DNA of 52,002 bases, from NCBI RefSeq assembly GCF_006152115.1, contig NZ_VDFU01000028.1:1-52002 (forward strand), in the 5' to 3' direction. The translations under genes were made by a program, and so were the position numbers. The notes under the pieces are model-generated. The model was not told the origin of the DNA. It did not search any database and worked only from the letters and a program-made list of their open reading frames with translations. The DNA comes from Rubellimicrobium rubrum. Its GTDB lineage: Bacteria; Pseudomonadota; Alphaproteobacteria; Rhodobacterales; Rhodobacteraceae. This document shows, one piece after another, positions 17,990-31,429 of the stretch (position 1 is the first letter of the stretch; each line of letters begins with the position of its first letter).

Positions 17990-18503
17990 CTGGCCTGCCC
18001 GCGCCGGATGGCTCGCCATGGCCCTGGGGATCGGCGGGCCCCTTGCTGCGCAGGAGGTGCAACTCCCATCGGGTCACTCGGCCATGCTGTACGACGTGGT
18101 GCTGGAGGCGGCCGAGGGCGCGATGGCGCCTGACGCCTTTACCGACCCCGAGGCGCTGCCCGAGGAAGAACCGACAGACGATGGCGCTCTCGACCGGGCG
18201 CCGGACCGGAAGACCGAAGTCTCAGCCGCCGGTGCGTCCAGCGGAGGGCTGGCGCGATTCCGGCTCGTCGTGCCTGGCCTTGGGGAAGGCGGCGCGGATT
18301 ACGAGGCCGTCGCGCAGGACTTTGCCTGGCTTTGCGAGTCGCTGGCCCTTCCAGCCTTGGCGGCGAATGGCTGGACTGCGAGCGAGGTGGTCATTGCCTT
18401 GTCGGACCGACAGGTGGAGTTCGGTGCCCCCGCCCCCGAGGCGGTCCAGTTCTTCGAGGGCTTCCGGATCGAGGGCGGGACCTGCGTCCCGCAAGCCTTC
18501 TGA
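17970..18503 (+). CDS. small exported protein of the pcc locus (possibly DUF6497)
   Basis: A 177-residue protein with a probable signal sequence (hydrophobic about residues 11-26, ending PLAAQ). A Pro/Glu/Asp-rich stretch at about 57-80 separates an N-terminal strand region from a C-terminal domain ([32 protein letters not shown]). Two cysteines remain in the mature part. I recall proteins of this kind next to pccB in Rhodobacteraceae, probably DUF6497, but have not checked it. It overlaps pccB by 20 bases and shares TGATG with the next gene, so it is translated as part of the pcc operon. Function unknown. Confidence 0.75.
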   Translation: MTTSRSDWPARAGWLAMALGIGGPLAAQEVQLPSGHSAMLYDVVLEAAEGAMAPDAFTDPEALPEEEPTDDGALDRAPDRKTEVSAAGASSGGLARFRLVVPGLGEGGADYEAVAQDFAWLCESLALPALAANGWTASEVVIALSDRQVEFGAPAPEAVQFFEGFRIEGGTCVPQAF

Positions 18504-18850
18504 TGGAAAAGCACCGGGGTTTCCCGAGCCGCCTGTCAGGCACCGACCTCCAGTTCACCATCCGCCGCGCCGCCAAGGAGGGTGCGACCAAGCTCGTCTC
18601 CCGCGAGCGCTACCGCGATCGCAGGGCTCTTGATCGCGCGGCCGACGAGGCCTTCATGGCGGCCTTATGGCAGCAGTTCGGGGAAGAGCCCTTCGTGCGC
18701 GGGAACCTCGACGCCGGCCGGCTGTCCTGGTTCTTCGGCCGCGAGGTCGTGCCGGCCGAAGAACCCTTCGACCCTGAAAGCTATGAGGCGCTGCTGCGCA
18801 TCGACGTAAATCGCGCGCGCGCGTCGTTCCCCGAGGTGTTCGAGGAATGA
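18503..18850 (+). CDS. conserved-looking hypothetical protein of the pcc locus
   Basis: A 115-residue cytoplasmic-type protein that I do not recognise. It is rich in charged residues, begins [13 protein letters not shown], has an alpha-helical middle (RRALDRAADEAFMAAL) and a C-terminal part with LSWFFGREV and FDPESYEALLRID. There is no signal peptide, membrane segment or known motif. The ATG overlaps the stop of the preceding gene (TGATG), and codon use matches its neighbours, which argues that it is real. It may support carboxylase expression or assembly, purely by position. Confidence 0.65.
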   Translation: MEKHRGFPSRLSGTDLQFTIRRAAKEGATKLVSRERYRDRRALDRAADEAFMAALWQQFGEEPFVRGNLDAGRLSWFFGREVVPAEEPFDPESYEALLRIDVNRARASFPEVFEE

Positions 18851-18883
18851 CCGAGGGGCCCCGGAGGCGACGGACGGGCGAAA

Positions 18884-19042
18884 GGGCAGGGCTGCCTGCC
18901 CGTGCCTCCGGGCCTCACTTCCGGGCACAACGGGATCGAGGGCCGGCCGGCTGTCCGGACGGGCTGCGGTCCAGGACTGCCGGGAACCTGGGATCAACTG
19001 CCACGGCTCCGGCGGGATTTCCCGCAGGGCGGGAAACCCTGC
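18884..19042. other. gene-less stretch with several hairpins
   Basis: Within the 259 bases between the 115-residue protein and the lipoprotein I see a 7-bp hairpin GGGCAGG/CCTGCCC (18884-18901, a possible weak terminator), then GCGGG/CCCGC (19012-19025) and GCAGGG/CCCTGC (19024-19042) in tandem. There is no T run and no convincing open frame. Confidence 0.4.
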
Positions 19043-19109
19043 CTTGCACCCCCTCGTTGAGAATGGCATCCCTGCCCGTATCTGGGGCCACACCATCTGG
19101 AGAACTTTC

Positions 19110-19325
19110 ATGGCAATCACCCTCCGCCTGTTCGGCGTCTTGGCCGTCGCCGCGACCCTCGCCGCCTGCGGCGAGACGGACGTGGAGCGCGCGGCTACCG
19201 GTGCCGCGATCGGCGGCGCCGTTGCGGCGGCGACCGATGGCAGTCTCGCCGAAGGCGCGCTCTACGGCGCGGCTGCTGGCGCGGTCGTCTGCAACGTCAC
19301 GCCCGGCGCTCCGAACTGCTACTGA
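19110..19325 (+). CDS. small glycine-zipper lipoprotein
   Basis: A 71-residue lipoprotein. The signal sequence ends in the lipobox LAAC with Cys20 as the lipidated residue. The mature part has small-residue repeats (TGAAIGGAVAAA, LYGAAAGAVV) that resemble a glycine-zipper, and ends with two cysteines (CNVTPGAPNC). GGAGA lies 7 bases before the ATG at 19110. It probably sits in the inner or outer membrane; its role is unknown. It lies between the small pcc genes and pccA and is directly followed by a strong terminator, so it may be an independent unit. Confidence 0.82.
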   Translation: MAITLRLFGVLAVAATLAACGETDVERAATGAAIGGAVAAATDGSLAEGALYGAAAGAVVCNVTPGAPNCY

Positions 19326-19358
19326 TTCCAGGGGCGACTGGCCCCTGATCGTCGTCAA

Positions 19359-19391
19359 GGCCGCCGGGGTTCGCGCCCCGGCGGCCTTTTT
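19359..19391 (+). terminator. strong rho-independent terminator between the lipoprotein and pccA
   Basis: A perfect 11-bp stem GGCCGCCGGGG / CCCCGGCGGCC (19359-19369 and 19376-19386), a 6-base loop and five T residues. It ends about 30 bases before the pccA start. Confidence 0.92.
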
Positions 19392-19421
19392 CATGTCAAC
19401 CCCGCCCGGAAGATGGCCCGA

Positions 19422-21422
<2,001 letters not shown>

Positions 21423-21426
21423 ACCC

Positions 21427-21954
21427 CTACTCGGCTTTAGTCGAACTGCGCCCGTTCCGCAGTTCCTCCTGCCGGATCGGTGTGCGATCGATGGCGCGGG
21501 CGATCTCGCGCACCGACAGCGGGGCGGGGCGGCGGAGGGTGACCCGCCCGTCCTTGTCCACGAGAACGAGGCCGAACCCACGCGGCCGCAACGTCTGTCG
21601 GACGGCGCTGCGGGCATCGGGATCGGTGTCGACGATCACCACCACGTCGCGAAGTGCCAACGTATTCAGGTCGGCCTCGATCAGGCGCAACTGCTCGGCC
21701 ACCTGCGGCTGGCGCGGGTTGTCGGCAAACACCACCAGTGGCCGGGCCAGGTATTCGAAGGCCTCGAGGTCCACCTCGGCCGCATCGAGGATCGTCGTCC
21801 GGTCGGCCTCCCAGGCCGCCACGGGATCGGCAGGAACCTCCGGAACGGCGGGAGAGTCCGCTGCTATCGGATCGGGATCAGGCAAGACATCCTGGGACCA
21901 GGCGGGACTTGCGGCGAAAAGCAGGAGGGCGGCCATACGGAGCATGATCCCCAT
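21427..21954 (-). CDS. exported DUF4174-type protein
   Basis: A 175-residue protein with a signal peptide ([18 protein letters not shown]) and a C-terminal domain at about residues 55-165 like DUF4174: [36 protein letters not shown] and a terminal [13 protein letters not shown]. The fold looks thioredoxin-like but there is no CxxC. Function unknown, probably periplasmic. The ATG at 21954 follows GGAGG at 5-base spacing; the open frame continues upstream only as antisense of the mutase gene. It lies on the opposite strand between pccA and the mutase, convergent with pccA. Confidence 0.83.
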   Translation of the reverse strand: MGIMLRMAALLLFAASPAWSQDVLPDPDPIAADSPAVPEVPADPVAAWEADRTTILDAAEVDLEAFEYLARPLVVFADNPRQPQVAEQLRLIEADLNTLALRDVVVIVDTDPDARSAVRQTLRPRGFGLVLVDKDGRVTLRRPAPLSVREIARAIDRTPIRQEELRNGRSSTKAE

Positions 21955-22071
21955 ATAGGCCTCCGGCCGCCTCTTGCTAAGATGCGCGGTATTCAAGGCC
22001 GCAACACCCCGCGGCTTGGCGCAGCGCGCCGCACATGCAAAACAGGGATCACAAACCAAGGGAGGCACGCG

Positions 22072-24207
<2,136 letters not shown>

Positions 24208-24227
24208 CTGACCAAGGATCCGCGCCC

Positions 24228-24830
24228 ATGGAAATCGACCACCTCGCCGTGACCTGCGCCTCTCTGGAGGAGGGCGCGGCTTGGGTGGAGGAGCGCCTGG
24301 GCGTGCCTCTCGACCCCGGCGGGCGGCATGAGCGATTTGGGACGTGGAACCGTCTCCTGTCCCTCGGCCCCGGTCTCTACCTGGAGGTGATCGCGCCCGA
24401 GCCGGGGACCGCCCCCGCCGTGACGCGGTGGTTCGACCTCGACCATGCTGGTGACCCCCGGCTGGGCAACTGGATCGTGCGCGTGCCGGACCTCGATGCC
24501 GCGCTCGCCGATGCGCCGCCCGAGGTGGGCGAGGCGCTACCCCTGTCGCGGGGCGACCTGTCCTGGACCGTGACGGTCCCGCCGGACGGCAGCCTTCCCT
24601 GGGGCGGAGCCCATCCGACGCTGATCCGATGGAGTCCCGGCCTGCATCCCGCCGACCGGCTTCCGGACAAGGGCGTCAGGCTGATCGGGCTGGAGGTGGG
24701 CCACCCCCGCGCGCCGCGTCTGAAGCAACTTCTGGCCGGCCTTACGGACCCGCGCCTATCCATCATCACAACCGACGAGCCATCCTTGCGCGCCCGCTTC
24801 CTGACCCCCAGGGGCGAGGTCACGCTGTGA
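24228..24830 (+). CDS. VOC / glyoxalase-like domain protein
   Basis: A 200-residue protein like the Glyoxalase_3 type of vicinal oxygen chelate fold: [19 protein letters not shown], then [17 protein letters not shown] and a [10 protein letters not shown] strand. It may bind a metal, but the reaction is unknown. It is not a typical methylmalonyl-CoA epimerase, which has a shorter chain and different motifs, although its place right after the mutase makes that worth testing. The start is either the ATG at 24228 (AAGGA 9 bases upstream, preferred) or the GTG at 24204 that overlaps the mutase stop. It overlaps the GNAT gene by 4 bases (GTGA). Confidence 0.82.
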   Translation: MEIDHLAVTCASLEEGAAWVEERLGVPLDPGGRHERFGTWNRLLSLGPGLYLEVIAPEPGTAPAVTRWFDLDHAGDPRLGNWIVRVPDLDAALADAPPEVGEALPLSRGDLSWTVTVPPDGSLPWGGAHPTLIRWSPGLHPADRLPDKGVRLIGLEVGHPRAPRLKQLLAGLTDPRLSIITTDEPSLRARFLTPRGEVTL

Positions 24831-25300
24831 TCCGTCCCGCCTTGCCCACCGACGCGGGCGACCTTCATGCCATCTGGACCCCCGTCATCCGGGAAACGAC
24901 CCACATCTTCCACACCACCGAACGCTCCGAGGAGGAGATCGCCGCGCTGACCCAGGGTGAAGACCCGTTCCTTGTCTGGGCGGACGATGGGCGCGTGCTG
25001 GGCTTTGCCCGCTGCTTTCCCTTTCGCGCCGGGAACGGTTATACCCGCACCGTGGAGCACACGATCCTTCTTGCGCCGAATGCACGAAGTCGGGGCATCG
25101 GCCGCAGCCTGATGGACGCCCTCGCGCAGGCTGCCGCCGCGCAGGGCAAACATGCCATGATCGGCGCGATCAGCGCCGAGAACGAGGCGGCCATCGCCTT
25201 CCATGCCGCCTGCGGGTTCCAGGCATATGGACGCCTGCCCGAGGTGGGCTACAAGTTCGGACGCTGGCTGGACCTCGTGCTGATGGGGCGTCGGCTGTGA
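24827..25300 (+). CDS. GNAT family N-acetyltransferase (phosphinothricin acetyltransferase-like)
   Basis: A 157-residue acetyltransferase. The N-terminus [24 protein letters not shown] resembles the Pat/Bar group, and the acetyl-CoA binding region is at [15 protein letters not shown], followed by [13 protein letters not shown]. It should transfer acetyl groups to a small amine or amino-acid analogue. The GTG start at 24827 overlaps the VOC stop as GTGA, and its own stop overlaps a possible start of the TerB/DnaJ gene, so expression is coupled through the chain. Confidence 0.87.
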   Translation: MIRPALPTDAGDLHAIWTPVIRETTHIFHTTERSEEEIAALTQGEDPFLVWADDGRVLGFARCFPFRAGNGYTRTVEHTILLAPNARSRGIGRSLMDALAQAAAAQGKHAMIGAISAENEAAIAFHAACGFQAYGRLPEVGYKFGRWLDLVLMGRRL

Positions 25301-25326
25301 CCTCGGAACCGCGGAGATTTCGCCTG

Positions 25327-26007
25327 ATGTCCATCTGGACGCGCGTCATGGACCTCCTTGCGAGCCTCGGAGGCGGCGATGGCCTGTCCACGCTGTTCGA
25401 ACGGCTGCACACCCCGCCCGAGAAGACGGTGGGCTTTGCCATAGCCATGGTCGCGCTGGGGGCCAAGATCGCCAAGGCCGACGGCCTTGTCACGAAAAAC
25501 GAGGTTGCCGCGTTCCGCGAGGTCTTCATCATCCCGGAAGGGGAGGAAGCGAACGTCGCCCGCGTGTATGATCTGGCTCGCCGGGACATCGCCGGGTTCG
25601 AGGATTACGCCAGCCGGATCCGGCGGATGTTCGGGGAAGGGGCCGTGCAACTGGCCGACCTGCTGGAGGGGCTGTTCCACATCGCCGTGGCCGACGGCGA
25701 CTACCACCCCGAGGAGAACCAGTTCCTCCTCCGCGTCGCGCAGATCTTCGACCTCCCCGACCACGAGTTCATGCGCATCCGCGCCGAGTTCGTCCCCGAC
25801 GCCGAGCGCGACCCGTATGACGTGCTGGGTGTCCCCCATGGCGCGCCGATGGATCAGGTCCGCGCCGCATGGCGGTCACTGGTCCGCGAGACGCATCCCG
25901 ACCGCCTCATCGCCCACGGCCTCCCCGAAGAGGCGATCCGCATGGCCGAGAAGCGGCTCATCTGCATTAACCGCGCTTGGGAGCAGATCTCGGCCAAGGC
26001 GGCTTGA
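25327..26007 (+). CDS. TerB / J-domain protein (DjlA-like)
   Basis: A 226-residue protein with a TerB-like all-helical region (about 30-150: LGAKIAKADGLVTKNEV, GLFHIAVADGDYHPEEN) followed by a C-terminal J domain (DPYDVLGVPHGAP to the end) with the HPD triad intact (ETHPDR). J domains stimulate DnaK ATPase; the TerB part may bind metal or membrane. It lacks the N-terminal membrane helix of classical DjlA. I prefer the ATG at 25327 (GGAGA 9 bases upstream); a GTG at 25297 overlaps the GNAT stop. The stop codon overlaps the next ATG. Confidence 0.88.
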   Translation: MSIWTRVMDLLASLGGGDGLSTLFERLHTPPEKTVGFAIAMVALGAKIAKADGLVTKNEVAAFREVFIIPEGEEANVARVYDLARRDIAGFEDYASRIRRMFGEGAVQLADLLEGLFHIAVADGDYHPEENQFLLRVAQIFDLPDHEFMRIRAEFVPDAERDPYDVLGVPHGAPMDQVRAAWRSLVRETHPDRLIAHGLPEEAIRMAEKRLICINRAWEQISAKAA

Positions 26008-27005
26008 TGCGGCTGGCGACCTACAACGTCCAGTGGTTCGACACGCTGTTCGACAACAAGGGACGCTTGTGGGACGACGGCGCCGTTAGCGGCCGCGAAG
26101 GTGTCACGCGGCATGAGCAGACCGTTGCGTTGGGCCGGGTCTTCCGGGCGCTGGACGCCGACGCGGTGATGATCATCGAGGCTCCGGACGCCCGGCATCG
26201 CAAACGTGACGGTGCAGAGGCCTTGGCCGGCTTCGCGCGCCGCTTCGACCTCAGGGCGCGCAAGGTGCTGATGGGCTTCCCCAGCGGCTCCCAGCAGGAG
26301 ATCGCGCTGATCTTCGACCCGGACAGGATCGACGCCGTCCACGATCCGCAGGATGGCGATCCGCCGCCATTCGACAGCGCCTTCCGCGTCGATCTCGACG
26401 GTGACGGTCAGCCCGAGCCTGTTACCTGGTCCAAGCCCCCGCTGGAGGTGGCCCTTCGCACCAGCGAGGGGCGGGATCTGCGCCTGATCGGGGTCCACGC
26501 CAAGTCCAAGGCTCCCCACGGCGCGGGGAACGAGGCGCAGGCTCGCCGCATTGCCATCGAGAACCGCCGCAAGCAACTGGCTCAATGCCTCTGGCTTCGG
26601 GCGCGGGTGGACCGGCACCTTGCGGCGAACGAATCGCTGGTGGTCCTGGGGAACTTCAACGACGGTCCGGGTCTGGACGAGTTCGAGACGCTCTTTGGCC
26701 GTTCGGGCGTGGAGATCGTGCTGGGAGAGAACGGCGGCACCCGCCTGTTCGACCCACACGCTGCCCAGGCGCTCAGCGGCCCGACCGCGGCCGCGCCGGC
26801 CACCGCGCGTTTCCGCATGCCGCCGGACGGACGCTGGCTGTCGGCGCTGCTCGATTACATCATGGTCTCGCCCGATATCAGGGCCCAGCGGCCCCGCTGG
26901 CGGATCTGGCACCCTTTCGACGATCCGGCCTGCTGGAAGAACGAGGATCTGCGAAGCGCCCTGCTGCACGCCTCGGATCATTTCCCGGTCACGCTCGACC
27001 TTTGA
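26007..27005 (+). CDS. endonuclease/exonuclease/phosphatase family protein
   Basis: A 332-residue EEP-fold protein with RLATYNVQWF at the N-terminus, the metal-binding Glu in MIIEAPD, the central VHAKSKAPHG segment, the GNFNDGPG motif and a C-terminal SDHFPVTLD with the catalytic Asp-His pair. These enzymes cleave phosphodiesters in nucleic acids, lipids or phosphoesters. There is no signal peptide. The ATG overlaps the preceding stop (TGATG), placing it at the end of the chain that starts at the mutase. Confidence 0.88.
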   Translation: MRLATYNVQWFDTLFDNKGRLWDDGAVSGREGVTRHEQTVALGRVFRALDADAVMIIEAPDARHRKRDGAEALAGFARRFDLRARKVLMGFPSGSQQEIALIFDPDRIDAVHDPQDGDPPPFDSAFRVDLDGDGQPEPVTWSKPPLEVALRTSEGRDLRLIGVHAKSKAPHGAGNEAQARRIAIENRRKQLAQCLWLRARVDRHLAANESLVVLGNFNDGPGLDEFETLFGRSGVEIVLGENGGTRLFDPHAAQALSGPTAAAPATARFRMPPDGRWLSALLDYIMVSPDIRAQRPRWRIWHPFDDPACWKNEDLRSALLHASDHFPVTLDL

Positions 27006-27042
27006 GCCTTAAACGCAGCGTAGCGCGCCCTATATCCGGGGC

Positions 27043-27579
27043 ATGACACGCCTTTTGCCATTCGCCTTCGCCGCCACGCTCTTGGCCCTCCCCGTCGTAG
27101 CCCAGGACTCGGAGGATGGGGGGAGCCTGCTTGACCAGGGGGCCGACATGATCCTGCGGGGGCTGCTCGAAGAGGTCGCACCGCCGCTTCAGGAACTCGC
27201 TGGCATCAGCGCCGAGGTCCTGCCGACCTTCCAGATCCTAGCGCAGGAGATGGGGCCGGCTTTCGTCGATGTCCTTGGCCGGGTCGACTCCATCACCAAC
27301 TACGAGTCGCCCGAGATCCTGCCCAATGGCGACATCGTCCTGCGCCGCAGTCCCGATGCCCCGGCATGGACACCTTCGGAGACCGATGCCGAACCGGACA
27401 GCGCGCCAGAGCCGGAGCTTTCCCCTGAGCCCCCAGTCGAACCAAGCGAACCGGAGAGGCCACAGTCGGAACGGCCTGAACGGGAACCCGAATTCGATCT
27501 GACGCCGCCTCCCGAAGCGGACCCCGCCCCGAACCTTGATCTGGACGGGCAGTCCATCGGGCCCGAGGTCGAGCTCTGA
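27043..27579 (+). CDS. exported hypothetical protein with Pro/Glu-rich tail
   Basis: A 178-residue protein with a signal peptide (hydrophobic about residues 4-18, ending VVAQ). Residues 25-110 form a probable folded helical region (LLDQGADMILRGLLEEV, LQELAGISAEVLPTF, YESPEILPNGDIVLRR) and the last 70 are rich in Pro, Glu and Ser, probably disordered. Similar exported proteins in Rhodobacterales are often mislabelled as ATPases; no nucleotide motif is present here. No clear Shine-Dalgarno is seen, although an AT-rich CCTATATCC lies 10 bases upstream. Function unknown. Confidence 0.75.
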   Translation: MTRLLPFAFAATLLALPVVAQDSEDGGSLLDQGADMILRGLLEEVAPPLQELAGISAEVLPTFQILAQEMGPAFVDVLGRVDSITNYESPEILPNGDIVLRRSPDAPAWTPSETDAEPDSAPEPELSPEPPVEPSEPERPQSERPEREPEFDLTPPPEADPAPNLDLDGQSIGPEVEL

Positions 27580-27609
27580 CCGGTTCGGTGCGGTCGCCGG
27601 ACAGGCGGC

Positions 27610-29175
27610 TCAGTCGTCAGTAAAGGCGACCTTGGCCTCCGCGCCCATGGCTTGAGCCAGGGCGTCGAGGCGTGATTTGGCGACCTCTCCGAACAGGGGC
27701 CGTGCCCGAGCCTCGACCGTAAGGGTGAGGGTCTTCTTCTCGGGCCGCCAGCGGAACACGCCGGGTGCGTCATGCGCCCCGAGCCAGAGCATCGCGCCCA
27801 GCCGCATGGCGCGGCCCAGAACCTCGGCCTCGCGCGCGTCGGCGTCCGACAGCAGCTTGAACAGGGCGTCGAACCGCGTCCCCTCGCGCCGGGAGGAATA
27901 GCGGTACATGAGCGCGAGGCCCATGTAGACCCGTTCCTCGTGCTTGATGCCGCCCAGGTTGGCGCGGGTGGCCGCGTCCACGCAGGTTTCGGCGCGGTAG
28001 TCGGGGTGCGCGCGCCAGTTCACGTCATGCAGCAGGCAGGCCGCCTCGATAATGCGACGGCGCTGCCAATCGGCGTCGGGAAAGAGCGGCAGGACAAAGT
28101 TGAAGAGCACCCGCCCGAAGCCGGGCAGCCGGGCGTCCCGCCGCTCCTGGAATCGGCAGGCCTCGAGCAGGGGGTCGCGCTCGCGCAGGGCGGGGGGCAT
28201 CCGTTCGTAGAGCATCCCCTCGCGGATGCCATAGGAGGACACGGCGATGTCCTTGGGCTTGAAGACGCGGACCAATTCGTCCAGCACCTGAACCGCCACC
28301 GGCACCAGGGCCATGCGGTCGCCCGAGATGCCGAGCTTCCGCTGGAGCGCGCCCAAGTCCGCCTTCTCGATATAGGCCTTGGTGGCCGCGACGGCGGCGG
28401 GGGTCATGCGGTATTCGTGCTGCACCGTCAGCGGCCAGTTCCGCCGGTCCATGTCCACGCGGGCGATGGCCCGCCATGACCCCCCGACGAGGAACAGGCG
28501 CATCCCCGTCTCATGGTCCATGTCGGCGTGAAGCCGCGCCATGACCTTGGCGATGTGGGCGGACAGCACCTTGGGGCCGCCCTTGACCTCCTGCAGCTTG
28601 AGCCCGCCCAGGGGCGAGGTCACCCGCCGCCCGACGCGCCCCTGCGCGAGGTCGGCCAACTCCATGGACGCGCCGCCAATATCGCAGACGAGGCCATAGC
28701 TGCCCGGCCAGCCCAGCAGCACCCCCTGGGCCGAAAGTCGCGCCTCCTCGTCCCCGGGGATGACCTGCAGCTGCAGGCCGGTGCGCCGCTCCACCTCGGC
28801 CACGAAGGCGGGACCGTCCTCGGCTTCGCGCACCGCTGCGGTCGCCACGGCCATCATCGTCTCAAGCCCCATGCCCCGTGCCAGCGCCGCGAAGCGGCAC
28901 AGCGCGTCCAGCGCCCGCACGCGGCCCTTGGGATTGAGCCGGCCCGACTCGCTCAGGCCCGAGCCCAGGGCGCACATGATCTTTTCGTTGTAGAAGTATG
29001 CCGGAGAGCGCGCGGCCCCGTCGAAGACCACGAAGCGGACCGAGTTCGAGCCCACATCGATCACGCCCACATGCAGGGTCTCGCCAGCGCTTCCGTCGAA
29101 CAGGGATCGGGCCTCTCCCCAAGCGGAAGGTGGCGGGGCGCCGTACTCGAGGGCGGCGTCGGGAGCCATGGTCAT
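27610..29175 (-). CDS. ppx: exopolyphosphatase / guanosine pentaphosphate phosphatase family
   Basis: A 521-residue Ppx/GppA protein. The actin-like N-terminal half carries VIDVGSNSVRFVVFD, ATAAVREAEDG, the phosphate-binding CDIGGASMEL and GGSWRAIA; the C-terminal half is an HD-like helical domain (ACLLHDVNW). It removes terminal phosphates from polyphosphate or pppGpp. I chose the ATG at 29175, with AGGA upstream; an earlier in-frame start at 29229 gives an odd Pro/Lys leader. It lies downstream of ppk on the same strand, and the gap of about 60 bases suggests cotranscription. Confidence 0.92.
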   Translation of the reverse strand: MTMAPDAALEYGAPPPSAWGEARSLFDGSAGETLHVGVIDVGSNSVRFVVFDGAARSPAYFYNEKIMCALGSGLSESGRLNPKGRVRALDALCRFAALARGMGLETMMAVATAAVREAEDGPAFVAEVERRTGLQLQVIPGDEEARLSAQGVLLGWPGSYGLVCDIGGASMELADLAQGRVGRRVTSPLGGLKLQEVKGGPKVLSAHIAKVMARLHADMDHETGMRLFLVGGSWRAIARVDMDRRNWPLTVQHEYRMTPAAVAATKAYIEKADLGALQRKLGISGDRMALVPVAVQVLDELVRVFKPKDIAVSSYGIREGMLYERMPPALRERDPLLEACRFQERRDARLPGFGRVLFNFVLPLFPDADWQRRRIIEAACLLHDVNWRAHPDYRAETCVDAATRANLGGIKHEERVYMGLALMYRYSSRREGTRFDALFKLLSDADAREAEVLGRAMRLGAMLWLGAHDAPGVFRWRPEKKTLTLTVEARARPLFGEVAKSRLDALAQAMGAEAKVAFTDD

Positions 29176-29236
29176 GGTATTCCTGATCTTGGTCTTGGGC
29201 TGAGTTGGGGCGGCGGCAGCGGGCGTCAATGCCCGC

Positions 29237-31405
29237 TCAAGGCTCGCCCAGGGTTAGGGGGCGCACGTCCGCCGCCCCCTTGGAGCCCCGCCCCGATAGG
29301 GACGGGTTCTCCATGAAGAACTTGTGGCATGAGAAGCCGTGGCCGTCGTCGGGCTGGCGCGCGCGGGCGAAGCTGCCGTCGGGGTTCATGACCCAGGACT
29401 GCGCCACGTCGGCAAGGTTGGCAGCCATGATCTGGTCCACGATCTGCGCCTTGACGGTGGGGTTCATGGCCTCGACCAGCGACTCCACGCGGCGGTCCAT
29501 GTTCCGGCCCATCCAGTCGGCCGACGACAGGAACACCCGCGCCCGCCGCGCGGGGAGGCCATAGCCATTGCCGAAGCAGACGATGCGCGAATGCTCCAGG
29601 AAGCGGCCAATGATCGACTTGACGCGGATATTCTCGCTCAGCCCTGCAATGCCAGGACGCAGGCAGCAGATGCCGCGCGCGATCACGCTGACCTTCACCC
29701 CCGCCTGCGATGCCGCATAAAGCGCGTCGATCAGGCTTTCCTCGGTGATGGAATTGGCCTTGAGCCAGATCGCCGCGGGCCGCCCGGCGCGGGCGTGCTC
29801 GGCCTCGGCGGCGATCATCTCCAGGAGCCGGGGCTTGAGCGTCAGCGGAGAGATGGCGAGGTTCTCCATCCCCTCGGGGGTCGCGTAGCCGCCCACGTAG
29901 TTGAAGAGCTTCGTCGCATCTCGCCCAAGCCGCGGGTCCGTCGAGAACAGCGACAGGTCCGTATAGATGCGTGCCGTGATCGGGTGGTAGTTGCCGGTGC
30001 CGAAATGGGTGTAGGTGACCAGCCGGTCCCCCTCGCGGCGGACGACGACGCTGACCTTGGCATGGGTCTTGAGGGTCGTGAAGCCGTAGACGACGTGCGC
30101 GCCGGCCCGTTCGAGCCGCCGCGACTGGCGGATGTTGGCGGCCTCGTCGAATCGGGCCTTCAACTCCACCAGCGCCGTCACCGACTTCCCATCCTCGGCC
30201 GCCTCGCAGAGAGCGTCCACGATGGGGCTGTTGCGCGATGTCCGGTAAAGCGTCTGCTTGATCGCCACGACATCCGGGTCCCGCGCCGCCTGCTGGAGGA
30301 AGCGGACCACGGTGTCGAAGGTCTCGTAGGGGTGGTGGAGCAGCATGTCCTTTTGCCGGATCGCGGCAAAGATGTCGCCGCCATGGTCCTGCACCCGTTC
30401 GGGGACGCGGGGGAGGAAGGGCGGCCACAGCAGGTCCGGGCGGGAATCGAGCACCAGTTCCGACAGGCTCCCGATGCCCAGCATCCGGTCCACCTCCACG
30501 ACCTCCTGCGGCTCCACGGTCAGGTTGTCCATGACCAGGGTCCGCAAGGAGGGCGGCGCCCCGGCGGTGATCTTGAGGCGAACGACCTCGCCCCGCCGCC
30601 GCCGCTTCAGCGCCGTCTCGAACTCGCGCACGAGATCCTCGGCCTCGTCCTCGACCTCCAGGTCGCTGTCGCGGAGCACCCGGAAGGCGCAGGAACCGGT
30701 GACCCGGTAGCCCGGAAACAACCGGTCGAGATGCAGCAGCAAAAGCTCCTCGAGCGGAAGGAAGCGCTGGCCCCCGGCCGTGGGCAGCGGCACGAAGCGG
30801 TCCACTTGCGGAGGTAGCGGCAGCAGCGCGCGCAGCGAACGCCTCTCGCCCGTCCGCTCCAGCGACAGGGCAAGAGCGAAGCCCTCGTTCGGGATGAAGG
30901 GGAACGGGTGCGCCGGGTCGATGGCCAGGGGCGACAGGATGGGGAAGACGCGACTGAGGAAGACATCCTCCAGGAAGGGCCGGTCCTCGTCCGTCACGTC
31001 GGCACGGGTGAGGATCACGATCCCTTCCTGCGCCATCTTGGCCTTGAGCACCTCCCAGGTGGCCTGCTGGCGCGCGATGAGCCGGCGTGCCTCGGCGTCG
31101 ATCAGGGCCAGTTGCCGGGCCGGGGTCAGGCCGTCCGGCGACGGCGTCGTGTTTCCGGCCCGCGCCAGCTCCCGCAGGCCCGCGACGCGCACGGTGTAGA
31201 ACTCATCGAGGTTGGTGGCCGAGATCGACAGGAACCGCAGCCGTTCGAGAAGCGGCACGCGCGGGTTCTGCGCCTCCTCCAGGACGCGCCAGTTGAAGCC
31301 CAGCCACGAGAGCTCCCGGTTGAAGAAGCGGGCAGGGCCCGTCATGTCGGCGGGCGAGGCAAGGGGGGACGGAAAGGGCGCCTTGAGGAAGTCGGCGTCG
31401 GGCAT
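29237..31405 (-). CDS. ppk1: polyphosphate kinase 1
   Basis: A 722-residue PPK1 that polymerises the gamma phosphate of ATP into polyphosphate and works reversibly. The N-domain has [19 protein letters not shown] and [11 protein letters not shown]. The catalytic domains show KQTLYRTS, the KTHAK motif with the phosphorylated-type His448, HFGTGNYH, and later [15 protein letters not shown] precedes the ATG at 31405 by 6 bases. It sits between hdaA and ppx in a leftward perM-hdaA-ppk-ppx cluster. Confidence 0.95.
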   Translation of the reverse strand: MPDADFLKAPFPSPLASPADMTGPARFFNRELSWLGFNWRVLEEAQNPRVPLLERLRFLSISATNLDEFYTVRVAGLRELARAGNTTPSPDGLTPARQLALIDAEARRLIARQQATWEVLKAKMAQEGIVILTRADVTDEDRPFLEDVFLSRVFPILSPLAIDPAHPFPFIPNEGFALALSLERTGERRSLRALLPLPPQVDRFVPLPTAGGQRFLPLEELLLLHLDRLFPGYRVTGSCAFRVLRDSDLEVEDEAEDLVREFETALKRRRRGEVVRLKITAGAPPSLRTLVMDNLTVEPQEVVEVDRMLGIGSLSELVLDSRPDLLWPPFLPRVPERVQDHGGDIFAAIRQKDMLLHHPYETFDTVVRFLQQAARDPDVVAIKQTLYRTSRNSPIVDALCEAAEDGKSVTALVELKARFDEAANIRQSRRLERAGAHVVYGFTTLKTHAKVSVVVRREGDRLVTYTHFGTGNYHPITARIYTDLSLFSTDPRLGRDATKLFNYVGGYATPEGMENLAISPLTLKPRLLEMIAAEAEHARAGRPAAIWLKANSITEESLIDALYAASQAGVKVSVIARGICCLRPGIAGLSENIRVKSIIGRFLEHSRIVCFGNGYGLPARRARVFLSSADWMGRNMDRRVESLVEAMNPTVKAQIVDQIMAANLADVAQSWVMNPDGSFARARQPDDGHGFSCHKFFMENPSLSGRGSKGAADVRPLTLGEP

Positions 31406-31429
31406 CGGGGATCTCCTGGAGCCCAAAGG

